Positions 33,456 to 41,718 of a stretch of 64,000 nucleotides of DNA are shown piece by piece (the stretch's first letter is position 1; every line of letters begins with the position of its first letter). The DNA lies in assembly GCF_900143215.1 (NCBI RefSeq), contig NZ_FRDM01000012.1, forward strand, positions 1-64,000. Direction: 5' to 3'. The DNA is from Geodermatophilus obscurus. GTDB taxonomy: Bacteria; Actinomycetota; Actinomycetes; Mycobacteriales; Geodermatophilaceae. The notes under the pieces were generated by a model. The model searched no databases. It had not been told where the DNA came from and saw only the letters and a list, made by a program, of their open reading frames with translations. Made by a program: the position numbers and the translations under genes.

Positions 33456-34330
33456 CGACCTCGTCCGCTCCCAGCACCGGCGCGCACGCCGCGCCGGTGC
33501 TGGTCACCGGCCTGTTCGACGACGCCGCCCTGTTCCCGCCCGGGAACGCGCCGATGGCCGCCGCCGTCCCCGCGCACCGCCGGCTGCGGGCACGGCTCGG
33601 CGATCTCGTCGGGCCGTTCGTCGTGCCGGCGGCCCGGCTCGGCGAGCTCGCCGAGCACCTGGGGGACGGCGAGCCGCTCGGTGTCTCGCTCATCGCGGCA
33701 GCCGGCGACCTGCCGGCCGCCGCGGCCCGGGTCACCGCCTGCCCGGGGCTGACCCTGGCCGCCGTCGAGGTCCCGGTCGCCACCGACGCCGCGGCGGCCC
33801 GCGAGGCGGTCCGGGTCCTCGACGACGTCCTGCCCGCCGACGTGCCGGCGGCGGTCGAGGTGCCGCGCACGGCCGCCCGGGACGGGGTCCTCGACGTCCT
33901 GGCCGGCACCCGGTACCGCGCCAAGCTGCGCACCGGCGGGGTGCGCGCCGCACTGTTCCCGAGCCCGGTCGAGCTGGCCGACACCCTGCACGCCTGCCTC
34001 ACGCGCGGCATCGCGGTCAAGTGCACCGCCGGCCTGCACTCCGCGGTCCGGCACACCGATCCGGGAACCGGCTTCGAGCACCACGGTTTCCTCAACGTGC
34101 TGCTCGCGGCCTCGGCGCTGGTTTCCGGTGCCCCGCCGGCGGTCGCCGCGCAGTGGCTGGCCGGGACCGACCCGGGCACCGTGGCTTCCGCCGTGCGCGC
34201 CTGGCCGGTCGACCGCGCCGCCCGGGCCCGCGCCGCCTTCACCTCCTTCGGTACCTGCAGCGTGCTCGAGCCGGTCGACGACCTCGTCACCCTCGGCCTG
34301 CTGCCCTCCCCGGAACGGAGCCCCGCGTGA
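33452..34330 (+). CDS. Conserved hypothetical protein between hmgA and fahA
   Basis: A protein of 292 aa overlapping hmgA (ATGA) and fahA (GTGA), so strictly co-translated. Notable blocks: GLFDDAALFPPGNAPM near the N-terminus; RAKLRTGGVRAALFPSP; and RGIAVKCTAGLHSAVRHTDP followed by GFEHHGFLNVLLAAS. The regular alternation of short strands and helices, with conserved K/R at strand ends, is reminiscent of a TIM barrel with a phosphate or carboxylate site (KLRTGG, KCTAGLH). No known family assigned. No maleylacetoacetate isomerase is seen in the operon, so this product could fill that step or act on a side product; this is inference from position only. Confidence 0.7.
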   Translation: MTTSSAPSTGAHAAPVLVTGLFDDAALFPPGNAPMAAAVPAHRRLRARLGDLVGPFVVPAARLGELAEHLGDGEPLGVSLIAAAGDLPAAAARVTACPGLTLAAVEVPVATDAAAAREAVRVLDDVLPADVPAAVEVPRTAARDGVLDVLAGTRYRAKLRTGGVRAALFPSPVELADTLHACLTRGIAVKCTAGLHSAVRHTDPGTGFEHHGFLNVLLAASALVSGAPPAVAAQWLAGTDPGTVASAVRAWPVDRAARARAAFTSFGTCSVLEPVDDLVTLGLLPSPERSPA

Positions 34331-35529
34331 CCTCCACCTGGCTGGACCTCCCCGCCGGCACCGGCTTCGGGCCGGACAACCTGCCCTACGGCGTCTTCTC
34401 GACCGAGCTCGACGGCCCCCGGCGGGTCGGCGTCGCCATCGGTGGGCACGTCCTCGACGTCTCGCGGCTGGACGTCCCGGCGGCCGACGCGCTGGCCACC
34501 GGCTCGCTCAACGCGCTGATGTCGCGTGGGCGGAGGACGTGGGACGCCCTGCGCGCCCGGCTGCAGGAGCTGCTCGCCGACCCGGCGCACCGCGGTGCCG
34601 TCGAGCCGCACCTGCTGCCGAGCGAGGCCGTGACGCTGCACCTGCCGGTCGAGGTCGCCGACTACGTCGACTTCTACAGCTCCCAGCACCACGCCGAGAA
34701 CCTCGGCCGCATGTTCCGCCCCGACTCCGAGCCGCTGACCCCGAACTGGAAGCACCTGCCGATCGGCTACCACGGTCGTGCCGGCACGGTGGCCGTCTCC
34801 GGCACCCCGGTCGTGCGGCCGAACGGGCAGCGGAAGGCGCCGACGGACGACGCGCCCACGTTCGGTCCGTCGCAGCGGCTGGACATCGAGGCCGAGGTCG
34901 GCTTCGTCGTCGGCACGCCGTCCCGGCTCGGCACCCCGGTCCCCGTGACCGACTTCGCCGACCACGTCTTCGGCGTGTGCCTGGTCAACGACTGGTCCGC
35001 CCGGGACATCCAGTCCTGGGAGTACGTGCCGCTGGGCCCCTTCCTCGGCAAGTCCTTCCTCACCTCGATCTCGCCGTGGGTGGTCCCCCTGGCCGCGCTG
35101 GAGGCCGCCCGGGTCGCACCGGAGCGCGACGTGCCGCTGCTGCCCTACCTCGACGACACCGGCCAGCCGTGGGGACTCGACCTCGCCCTCGAGGTGCGAC
35201 TCAACGGTGACCTGGTCAGCTGCCCGCCGTTCGGCCTCATGTACTGGACGCCGGCCCAGCAGCTGGCGCACATGACCGTCAACGGCGCCAGCCTGCGCAC
35301 CGGCGACCTGTTCGCCTCCGGCACCGTCTCCGGCCCGGGCGAGGAGCAGCGCGGCTCGTTCATCGAGCTCTCCTGGGGCGGCAGGGAGCCGCTGACGCTG
35401 TCCGACGGGTCGACGCGCACGTTCCTCGAGGACGGCGACGAGGTCACCCTCACCGCGACCGCGCCCGGCCCGGACGGCGGCCGGATCGCCCTCGGCGAGG
35501 TGACCGGGCGGGTGCAGCCGGCGCCGTGA
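34327..35529 (+). CDS. fahA: Fumarylacetoacetase
   Basis: A protein of 400 aa from the GTG overlapping the previous stop. The FAH domains are clear: an N-terminal SH3-like part (FGPDNLPYGVFSTELDGPRR), then YVDFYSSQHHAENLGRMFRP with the catalytic His, LPIGYHGRAGTVAVSGTPV, RLDIEAEVGFVVGTPS with metal-binding Glu residues, and VFGVCLVNDWSARDIQSWEY supplying Asp and Arg of the active site. GKSFLTSISPWVVPLAAL completes the signature. It hydrolyses fumarylacetoacetate to fumarate and acetoacetate, the last step of the homogentisate pathway. It accepts the fumaryl isomer only, so an isomerase is needed upstream. Confidence 0.93.
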   Translation: MTSTWLDLPAGTGFGPDNLPYGVFSTELDGPRRVGVAIGGHVLDVSRLDVPAADALATGSLNALMSRGRRTWDALRARLQELLADPAHRGAVEPHLLPSEAVTLHLPVEVADYVDFYSSQHHAENLGRMFRPDSEPLTPNWKHLPIGYHGRAGTVAVSGTPVVRPNGQRKAPTDDAPTFGPSQRLDIEAEVGFVVGTPSRLGTPVPVTDFADHVFGVCLVNDWSARDIQSWEYVPLGPFLGKSFLTSISPWVVPLAALEAARVAPERDVPLLPYLDDTGQPWGLDLALEVRLNGDLVSCPPFGLMYWTPAQQLAHMTVNGASLRTGDLFASGTVSGPGEEQRGSFIELSWGGREPLTLSDGSTRTFLEDGDEVTLTATAPGPDGGRIALGEVTGRVQPAP

Positions 35530-35604
35530 GGCGCCGGTGGCGGACGGGTCCGGGGACCGGCCGACCATAGTGTGGACGCGGACCGGCACGGGGAGGGGAC
35601 GGCG

Positions 35605-36297
35605 ATGGCGGCGGACGACGGCACGAGCGCACCGCAGTCCCAGACGCTGGATCGCGGCATCCGGATCCTCGAGCACCTGGCCGCCGTCGGCACGCCGCAG
35701 CCGATCGCCGAGATCGGCCAGGCCGTGGGCCTTCACCGCTCGATCACCTACCGTCTGCTGCGCACGCTCGAGGACCACCAGCTCGTCGAGCGGGACCCGG
35801 CCGGGCACTTCCGCCTGGGTCTGGGCATGGTCGGCCTGGCCCGCGGGGTCCGGACCGACCTGCAGTCAGCGGCACTGCCCCGGCTCAACGCGCTGGTCGC
35901 GCAGCTGGGGGTGACGGCCTTCCTGGTGGTCCGGGCCGGCGACGAGGCGGTGACGGTGAGCAGCGTCGAGCCGCACGACTCCCCGGCGCACGTCGTCTAC
36001 CGGCCGGGCATCCGCCACCCGGTGGGCCAGGGAGCACCCGGCCTCGCGCTCCTCATGCCCGAGGCCGCCACGCCGGAGGACCGGGAGGCCCTCCGGGAGG
36101 CCCGTCGGCTGGGGTGGGTGACCTCGCACGGCGAGGTCATCCCCGGCATGCGATCGGTCGCCGCGCCGGTGCTGGGTCCCGACGGGGGTGCGCGCGCGGC
36201 GCTGGCCGTGGTCTTCGTCGACGACGCCGCGGACCTGACCCGGATCGGCCGCGCAGTGGCCACCGCCGCGCGAGAGGTCGCCACCGCCCTCCGGTGA
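35605..36297 (+). CDS. IclR-family transcriptional regulator
   Basis: A protein of 230 aa from ATG 35605 with GGGAGGGGACGGCG upstream. An N-terminal winged helix (LDRGIRILEHLAAVGTPQPI, HRSITYRLLRTLEDHQLVER) is followed by the IclR effector-binding domain with VGQGAPGLALLMPE and GEVIPGMRSVAAPVLGPDG. It lies 75 bp after fahA on the same strand and probably controls the homogentisate operon in response to an aromatic acid. The paired palindromes at 29404-29445 are the best candidate operator. Activator or repressor mode cannot be told. Confidence 0.88.
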   Translation: MAADDGTSAPQSQTLDRGIRILEHLAAVGTPQPIAEIGQAVGLHRSITYRLLRTLEDHQLVERDPAGHFRLGLGMVGLARGVRTDLQSAALPRLNALVAQLGVTAFLVVRAGDEAVTVSSVEPHDSPAHVVYRPGIRHPVGQGAPGLALLMPEAATPEDREALREARRLGWVTSHGEVIPGMRSVAAPVLGPDGGARAALAVVFVDDAADLTRIGRAVATAAREVATALR

Positions 36298-36403
36298 CGG
36301 AGGGCGTCGCGCACTCCACCGCAGCGTCGGCGATCCGCCGGACCGGGGCACCGACTCGGCTGCGGAGCTCGGAGCCGGCCGCACACGGCTCCCCGGCGTC
36401 CCG

Positions 36404-38116
36404 CTACGGCTTCCTGCCCGCCGCCAGGGAGGCGGTCATGAAGTCGGCGACGACCTTCTGGGAGATGGCCACGTCCAGGACGAACACGCCCGTCTCGTGG
36501 GTGGCGAGCCAGCCGGCGAGGACCTCGAGGTCGGCCAGGGTGCGGGCCTTGGCCCCGGCGGCGCCCATGGCGCGGCCCAGAGCAGCGAAGTCGACCTCGT
36601 CGATGAGCATCGCCGCGGGGTCGAGCCCCTGGGAGGCGTACTGGTGCAGCTCGGCGCCGTAGGCGGAGTCGTTCAGCACCACCACCACCCCGCGGGTCGT
36701 GACGCGCAGGAAGGTCTCGAGATCGGCCAGGCCCATGAGTCCCCCGCCGTCGCCGGTGACGAACACGGTGGTGCGCTCGGGCCGGGCGGCCGAGACGCCG
36801 GCGGCGGAGCCGAAGCCCAGCCCGATGGCCTGGAAGGCGGTGCCGACCAGCACCATGGCCTGTGGATCGGGCACCGACAGGTACATCGGGGCCCAGCCGA
36901 TGAAGTGCCCCCCGTCCATGACCACCGACCGCTGCGCCGGGAGGATGTGCTCCAGGGCGGCGACCACCGCCCGGGGGTTGAGTCGCCCGTCGGCACCGAA
37001 CTCGGCGGGGTCCTCCACCGGAGCCCCCGACCGGAACGCGTCGGTGGCGACCTCGGGCACGGCCGCCCGCCAGCCGTGCCGCTCGTCGGCTTCCGGGATG
37101 CGGCTGGCGAGGGCCTGCAGCGCCGGGGCGAGGTCGGCCCGCAGGTAGTCGGTGACCTGCGAGTGCTCGGCCTCCGGTTCGTTGTCCAGGCGGATGACCC
37201 GGGTGCCCGGCCCGAAGAGGGTGCCGTAGCGGGACTGGAACGCGTTCAGCGACGCCCCGGCCACCAGCACCAGATCGGCGGTGCGGGCCAGCTCGAGGCG
37301 CTGGGTGCGGGTGAAGCCCCCGGCGATGCCGAGATCCCACGGGGAGTCCACGGCGTTGACGGCCATCACCGAGGTCATGAACAGCGCTCCGAGCCGGTCG
37401 CCGAGCTCGCGCAGGGGGGCGGCGGCGTCGGCCAGGACCACTCCGCGGCCGGCCAGCAGCAGCGGCCGCTCCGCGGCGCGCAGCAGGCCGGCGATCCGGT
37501 CGAGCTCCTCGGCGGGGGCCGTCCACGTGGGCTTGGCCGGCAGGGGATCCAGCTCCACCGGATCGGTCAGGGGGGCGGTGGCGTGGTCGTACGGGATCGC
37601 CAGGACCACCGGCTGCACGGTCTGCACGGCCAGGTCGAAGGCCCGGTGGGCGATCGCCGCCGCGGTCGCCGGGGTCGCCACCAGGGTGGTGACCCCCACC
37701 GCCCGGGCGGCGGCGACCTGGTCGATGTCGAAGGCCCGCCGTCCCGTGCTGGGCGCATCCCCCGTGACCAGCACGAGCGGGATCCGGGCCAGGCGGGCCT
37801 CGGCCAGGGCCGTGCAGGTGTTGGTGAACCCGGCCCCATAGGTCGTGGTGGCCGCCGCGGTGCGCCCGGTCGCCCGGTGCCAGGCATCGGCCATCGCCAC
37901 GGTGGCGGCCTCGTGCCGGGCGCTGGTGAACGGGAAGCCACGGGAGGTGAGGTGGCTGATCAGATGGGCGTTGCCGTTCCCCATCAAGCCGAACAGGTGC
38001 TCCGTGCGCATCGCGATCACCTCGGCCACCGCGGTGGAGACCGTGGCGGGTGCGGGTGCGGGAGCGCGACCCGGAGCCGAGGGCTCGGCGGTTCCGTTGC
38101 TGGCTCTCGTCGTCAC
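36404..38116 (-). CDS. Thiamine-diphosphate-dependent enzyme (acetolactate-synthase/decarboxylase superfamily)
   Basis: A protein of 570 aa with GTG start. Three ThDP domains: an N-terminal PYR domain with the catalytic Glu in SARHEAATVAMADAWHRATG and the GAGFTNTCTALAEAR signature; a central Rossmann-like domain (RPLLLAGRGVVLADAAAPLR); and a C-terminal PP domain with VFVTGDGGGLMGLADLETFL then VVVLNDSAYG, the GDG-(x)n-N-(D/N) cofactor motif. Candidate reactions are decarboxylation or carboligation of an alpha-keto acid. Its place between the homogentisate operon and the phenylacetate regulon would suit a phenylpyruvate or benzoylformate-type decarboxylase feeding phenylacetate, but substrate residues cannot be assigned. 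It converges on iclR. Confidence 0.8.
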   Translation of the reverse strand: MTTRASNGTAEPSAPGRAPAPAPATVSTAVAEVIAMRTEHLFGLMGNGNAHLISHLTSRGFPFTSARHEAATVAMADAWHRATGRTAAATTTYGAGFTNTCTALAEARLARIPLVLVTGDAPSTGRRAFDIDQVAAARAVGVTTLVATPATAAAIAHRAFDLAVQTVQPVVLAIPYDHATAPLTDPVELDPLPAKPTWTAPAEELDRIAGLLRAAERPLLLAGRGVVLADAAAPLRELGDRLGALFMTSVMAVNAVDSPWDLGIAGGFTRTQRLELARTADLVLVAGASLNAFQSRYGTLFGPGTRVIRLDNEPEAEHSQVTDYLRADLAPALQALASRIPEADERHGWRAAVPEVATDAFRSGAPVEDPAEFGADGRLNPRAVVAALEHILPAQRSVVMDGGHFIGWAPMYLSVPDPQAMVLVGTAFQAIGLGFGSAAGVSAARPERTTVFVTGDGGGLMGLADLETFLRVTTRGVVVVLNDSAYGAELHQYASQGLDPAAMLIDEVDFAALGRAMGAAGAKARTLADLEVLAGWLATHETGVFVLDVAISQKVVADFMTASLAAGRKP

Positions 38117-38251
38117 GGACGGCGGTCCTCTCGGTGTGGGAAGGGTGGGAGGCGGGGACGGCCCAGCGACCTCGTCGTCCCGAGCGATCGTCCGGCACCG
38201 CTCCCGGGAGGACGTTCCCGGAGGCGCCCGCCGAACCGGATGACGACCGGC

Positions 38252-38542
38252 TCAGGCACTCCCCACCTGCTCCGAGGAGCCCTCCTGGCCGGGGCCGGAG
38301 CGGGGACCGACCACCGTGGCGTGTCGCCGGGCCAGCGCGACGTAGGTCTCGGCGTCGGTGCGGACGTGGTCGAGCTCGGCGGCGGCGAGCCCGCGCCGGA
38401 CCTTCCCGGGCACCCCGGCGACCAGGCTCCCCGGGGGGATCACCGCGTTCTCCGGGACGACGTCGCCGATGACGAAGGCGCCCGGTGCGACCCAGGCGTC
38501 CGCGGCGGTCTTCGGGGTGAGGTCACCCAGGTCGATCTGCAT
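38252..38542 (-). pseudogene. Gamma-carbonic-anhydrase/PaaY-like gene with large in-frame internal deletion
   Basis: A frame of 96 codons. The N-terminus DLTPKTAADAWVAPGAFVIG is the start of a left-handed beta-helix protein (gamma-class carbonic anhydrase/PaaY group). It runs directly into VVPENAVIPPGSLVAGVPGK and LARRHA, the C-terminal end of the same family. About 90-100 residues between G-D-V and V-P-E-N-A-V are missing, including all the hexapeptide repeats and the three zinc His ligands. The join keeps the frame, so a short protein may still be made, but it cannot bind metal. The location next to paa genes fits a former paaY-like gene, whose product in other bacteria is a thioesterase. 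Confidence 0.6.
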
Positions 38543-38905
38543 CGCTCCTCCTCAGTGCCTCGACGGGGGTGCTGCACGGGCATCGCGGTGTGCGCACTGC
38601 GTCCGCGGTGCGCCTGGCGGCGATCCTCGTCGCGTCGGCCACGGCCCCTCTGGTCATCATGCGCGTCGGGGCGGCACACCTGGTCCACCTGGGCGTCGTC
38701 GTCCACGACCACCGCCGTCCGGGCTCACGCAGGACGGATGGGCTTCTCGGCCGCCCCCGGCCGCCCCCGGTCGCCCGCGGCGGCAGCGTGCCGGAGGCCC
38801 CGTGGCGTGCACCACTCGCCGGTCGACGACGAGGCGCCGAGCTCCCACAGCGCGATCGACGGACCGTTGTGTCCCCGGGCACACCCGAGTACGGTCTCAC
38901 CACCG
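38543..38905. other. Intergenic region, no gene seen
   Basis: About 360 bases between the beta-helix remnant and the MFS operator. Overlapping open frames exist on both strands, but none is protein-like or has an RBS. It serves as the divergent promoter region. Confidence 0.45.
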
Positions 38906-38923
38906 ACTGACCCTTCGGTCAGT
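38906..38923. promoter_or_regulatory. PaaR-type TetR operator, site 1 (MFS transporter)
   Basis: Perfect palindrome ACTGACC-CTTC-GGTCAGT, followed by AATTA, 38 bp before the MFS start. It has the same GACC-N4-GGTC-A-G core as the two sites near paaK and paaA, implying a common repressor. Confidence 0.65.
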
Positions 38924-38961
38924 AATTAGACGCCCCCACACCCATCGACGGCGGAACTCCC

Positions 38962-40350
38962 ATGTCTATCCCCACGCACGCCCCTTCCCGCGCGCGCCAT
39001 CAGATGACCTCCGAGAAGCGCAAGGTCCTCGCGGGCACCCTGGCCGGCACCACCATCGAGTGGTACGACTTCTTCATCTACGCCCAGGCCGCGAGCCTGG
39101 TCCTGGCCCCGCTCTTCCTCGCCCCGATGAGCGAGGAGTCCCCCGGGCTGGCCACGGTGCTCTCGCTGGCCACCATCGGCATCAGCTTCCTGTTCCGCCC
39201 CCTGGGGGCCATCGTGGCCGGGCGCTTCGGCGACCGGCTCGGCCGCAAGCGGATGCTGGTCTTCACGCTGCTGCTGATGGGCACGGCCACCGCACTCATC
39301 GGCCTGCTGCCGACGTACGAGCAGATCGGCCTGGCCGCACCGGCCATGCTGATCCTGTTGCGGGTCGTGCAGGGCTTCTCCGCAGGCGGTGAGTGGGGCG
39401 GCGCGGCGCTGATGTCGGTGGAGCACGCCCCGGTGGAGCGGCGCGGCCTGTTCGGCGCCTACCCGCAGATCGGTGTGCCGATCGGCATGATCCTGGCGAC
39501 GGGCGTGCTGTGGTTCCTGTCCACGGTGACCACACCCGAGCAGTTCCAGTCCTGGGGCTGGCGCATCCCCTTCCTGCTCTCCGTGGTGCTGATCGTCATC
39601 GGCTACCTGATCCGCCGCGCCGTGGAGGAGAGCCCGGTCTTCAAGGAGATGCGGCTGCGGAAGAAGGAGTCCTCCGCGCCGCTGCGCGACCTGTTCCGGC
39701 GCAACACCAAGCAGGTCGTGCTGAGCGCACTGATCTTCATCGCCAACAACGCGGCCGGGTACCTGCTGATCGCCTTCTTCATCGCCTACGCCAGCACCAC
39801 CCTCGGTCTGCCGCGGCCCTCCGTCCTGCTGGCGACGACCCTGGCCTCCTTCGGCTGGCTCATCTTCACGATGTACGGCGGCGCCCTGTCGGACCGGATC
39901 GGCCGGGTGCGCACGTTCCAGATCGGCTACGCCCTGGTCTTCGTCTGGATGATCCCGATGTTCCTGCTCATCGACACGGGGAACATCTGGCTCTACGGGG
40001 TGGCACTGTTCCTGCTGACCGTGGGGCTCGGGCTCTCGTACGGCCCGATGTCGGCGATGTACGCGGAGATGTTCCCCGTGGCGGTCCGCTACTCCGGCGT
40101 CTCGATCGGCTACGCCCTGGGCGCGATCCTCGGTGGCGCCTTCGCACCGATGATCGCCGAGCTGCTCCTGCAGTCCACCGGGTGGTCGGGATCGGTCGGC
40201 GTCTACATCATGGTGCTCTGCGTCATCTCCTTCGCCGCGGTGACCGCCGCCGGGGAGACCCGTGGGAGGAACCTGCGGGTGGCCGAGGCCCACGAGGAGT
40301 ACCTGCGCGAGCACCCCGACGCGGCCGGAGCGCTCGACGTCCGACCCTGA
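38962..40350 (+). CDS. MFS transporter, metabolite:H+ symporter (MHS/ShiA-like)
   Basis: A protein of 462 aa with twelve hydrophobic segments. Signature blocks: GTTIEWYDFFIYAQAASLVL at the first helix, FGDRLGRKRMLVFTLLLMG (the MFS loop 2-3 motif), LLRVVQGFSAGGEWGGAALM, and ALSDRIGRVRTF in the second half. These are those of the MHS family (ShiA, KgtP, ProP, and aromatic-acid carriers). It should import an organic acid with protons. The PaaR-like palindrome at its promoter and its place beside the paa genes suggest phenylacetate or a related aromatic acid; this is contextual. Confidence 0.85.
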   Translation: MSIPTHAPSRARHQMTSEKRKVLAGTLAGTTIEWYDFFIYAQAASLVLAPLFLAPMSEESPGLATVLSLATIGISFLFRPLGAIVAGRFGDRLGRKRMLVFTLLLMGTATALIGLLPTYEQIGLAAPAMLILLRVVQGFSAGGEWGGAALMSVEHAPVERRGLFGAYPQIGVPIGMILATGVLWFLSTVTTPEQFQSWGWRIPFLLSVVLIVIGYLIRRAVEESPVFKEMRLRKKESSAPLRDLFRRNTKQVVLSALIFIANNAAGYLLIAFFIAYASTTLGLPRPSVLLATTLASFGWLIFTMYGGALSDRIGRVRTFQIGYALVFVWMIPMFLLIDTGNIWLYGVALFLLTVGLGLSYGPMSAMYAEMFPVAVRYSGVSIGYALGAILGGAFAPMIAELLLQSTGWSGSVGVYIMVLCVISFAAVTAAGETRGRNLRVAEAHEEYLREHPDAAGALDVRP

Positions 40351-40553
40351 CGCGTCACCCGCCACACCCGGGCCACGGGTCGCGGTCGCCTCGCGCCACG
40401 GCGGCGTGGCCCACGGCGGTCGGCCGCCACGGCGGTCGGATGCGATCGGCCAGGGTGTTGTGATGCTCGTGGAGGAGGAGTGAGCGACGCGAGCTCACCG
40501 GTGGACGAAGCAGCGCCGCCAGTGCGGCCGACGAGCGCCAGCGAGGAGAGCAC

Positions 40554-41411
40554 ATGAACACCGACGTACCGGCCCGGGTGGGCGTCATCGGAGGCGGCCG
40601 CATGGGCGCCGGCATCGCCCAGGCCTTCCTGGCGGCAGGAGCCCGGGTCGCGGTCGTGGAGGCCGGCGGAGAGGCCGCCGCGGCCGCCCGCGGGCGCGTC
40701 GCCGATGGCCTGGAGGAAGCCGCCCGGCGCGGGAAGCTCGACGGCGACGTCGCCACCGTCCTGGACCGGCTGACCGTGGTCGACTCCCCGGCCGCCCTGG
40801 ACCGGGAGACCGGCCTGGTCATCGAAGCCGTCCCCGAGCGGGCCGACCTGAAGGCAGAGGTGCTGCGGGCCGCCGAGGCAGCCGTCGCTCCCGACGCCGT
40901 GCTGGCCACCAACACCAGCTCCCTGTCCGTCACCGAGCTGGCCGCGGCGCTGGCGCACCCGGCGAAGTTCCTCGGCCTGCACTTCTTCAACCCGGTGCCG
41001 GCGTCGAAGCTCGTGGAGGTGGTGGTCGCGCCGGAGACGGCCGCCGAGCTGGTCGGGATCGCCGGCGGCTGGGTGCGCGCCCTGGGCAAGACCGACGTCG
41101 TGGTGCAGGACTCCCCCGGCTTCGCCTCCTCACGGCTCGGCGTGCTGCTGGGGCTGGAGGCGATCCGCATGCTCGAGGAGGGGGTCGCGGACGCCGAGGC
41201 CATCGACACGGCCATGGAGCTGGGCTACCGCCACCCGATGGGCCCGCTGCGCTCCACCGACCTCGTCGGCCTCGACGTCCGGCTGGCGATCGCCGAGTAC
41301 CTGCACCGGACCCTCGGCGAGCGGTTCGCCCCGCCCCAACTGCTCCGCGACAAGGTCGCCGCGGGTGAGCTGGGCCGCAAGACCGGTCGCGGGTTCCACA
41401 CCTACCCCTGA
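40554..41411 (+). CDS. paaH: 3-hydroxyacyl-CoA dehydrogenase (PaaH-like)
   Basis: A protein of 285 aa with GAGGAGAGCAC before ATG 40554. NAD-binding motif RVGVIGGGRMGAGIAQAFLA at residues 8-27. Catalytic elements: LATNTSSLSVTELAAAL, FLGLHFFNPVPASKLVEVVV with the active-site His, QDSPGFASSRLGVLLGLEAI, and LGYRHPMGPLRSTDLVGLDV. It oxidises 3-hydroxyacyl-CoA with NAD+. In the phenylacetate pathway PaaH acts on 3-hydroxyadipyl-CoA; in isolation the same sequence could be a 3-hydroxybutyryl-CoA dehydrogenase, so the paa role is inferred from the neighbours. It is the same strand as, and 203 bp after, the MFS gene. Confidence 0.8.
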   Translation: MNTDVPARVGVIGGGRMGAGIAQAFLAAGARVAVVEAGGEAAAAARGRVADGLEEAARRGKLDGDVATVLDRLTVVDSPAALDRETGLVIEAVPERADLKAEVLRAAEAAVAPDAVLATNTSSLSVTELAAALAHPAKFLGLHFFNPVPASKLVEVVVAPETAAELVGIAGGWVRALGKTDVVVQDSPGFASSRLGVLLGLEAIRMLEEGVADAEAIDTAMELGYRHPMGPLRSTDLVGLDVRLAIAEYLHRTLGERFAPPQLLRDKVAAGELGRKTGRGFHTYP

Positions 41412-41718
41412 TCGCGCGCCGGCCGCGCTGCGCACCGACCCGTCCCTGCTGCCGAGAGCGGTCGACGGCATGCTGCGCGGGTGGACCCCGGTCATGGTCG
41501 TCCGCCGCACCACGACCCGCGAGTCGAGCTCGGGTCGCCGGCGCTGCCGCGGCCGACCGTCGAGCGGGGGGTCGAGCGGCCGCCGGTCCGCTGGACGGCG
41601 TCCTGAGCCGAGACCTGCAGGGCGGCCCCGATGGTGTCCTCGTCCGGCTCCTCCGGCGGTGAGTGCAGCTGCACGCACCGCCGGAGGATCGGCGACGGTG
41701 GCCCAGGCGGCCGGCGGG
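41412..41718. other. Gap between convergent genes, no gene seen
   Basis: About 300 bases between the stops of paaH and paaZ. Short frames such as EEPDEDTIGAALQVS on the minus strand look faintly protein-like, but no family or start could be assigned. No clear terminator hairpin was picked out. Confidence 0.4.

Noticed and set aside
40412-40440. Repeated CCACGGCGGTCGG near the MFS/paaH gap
   Set aside because: Two short direct copies; too little to call an operator or element.
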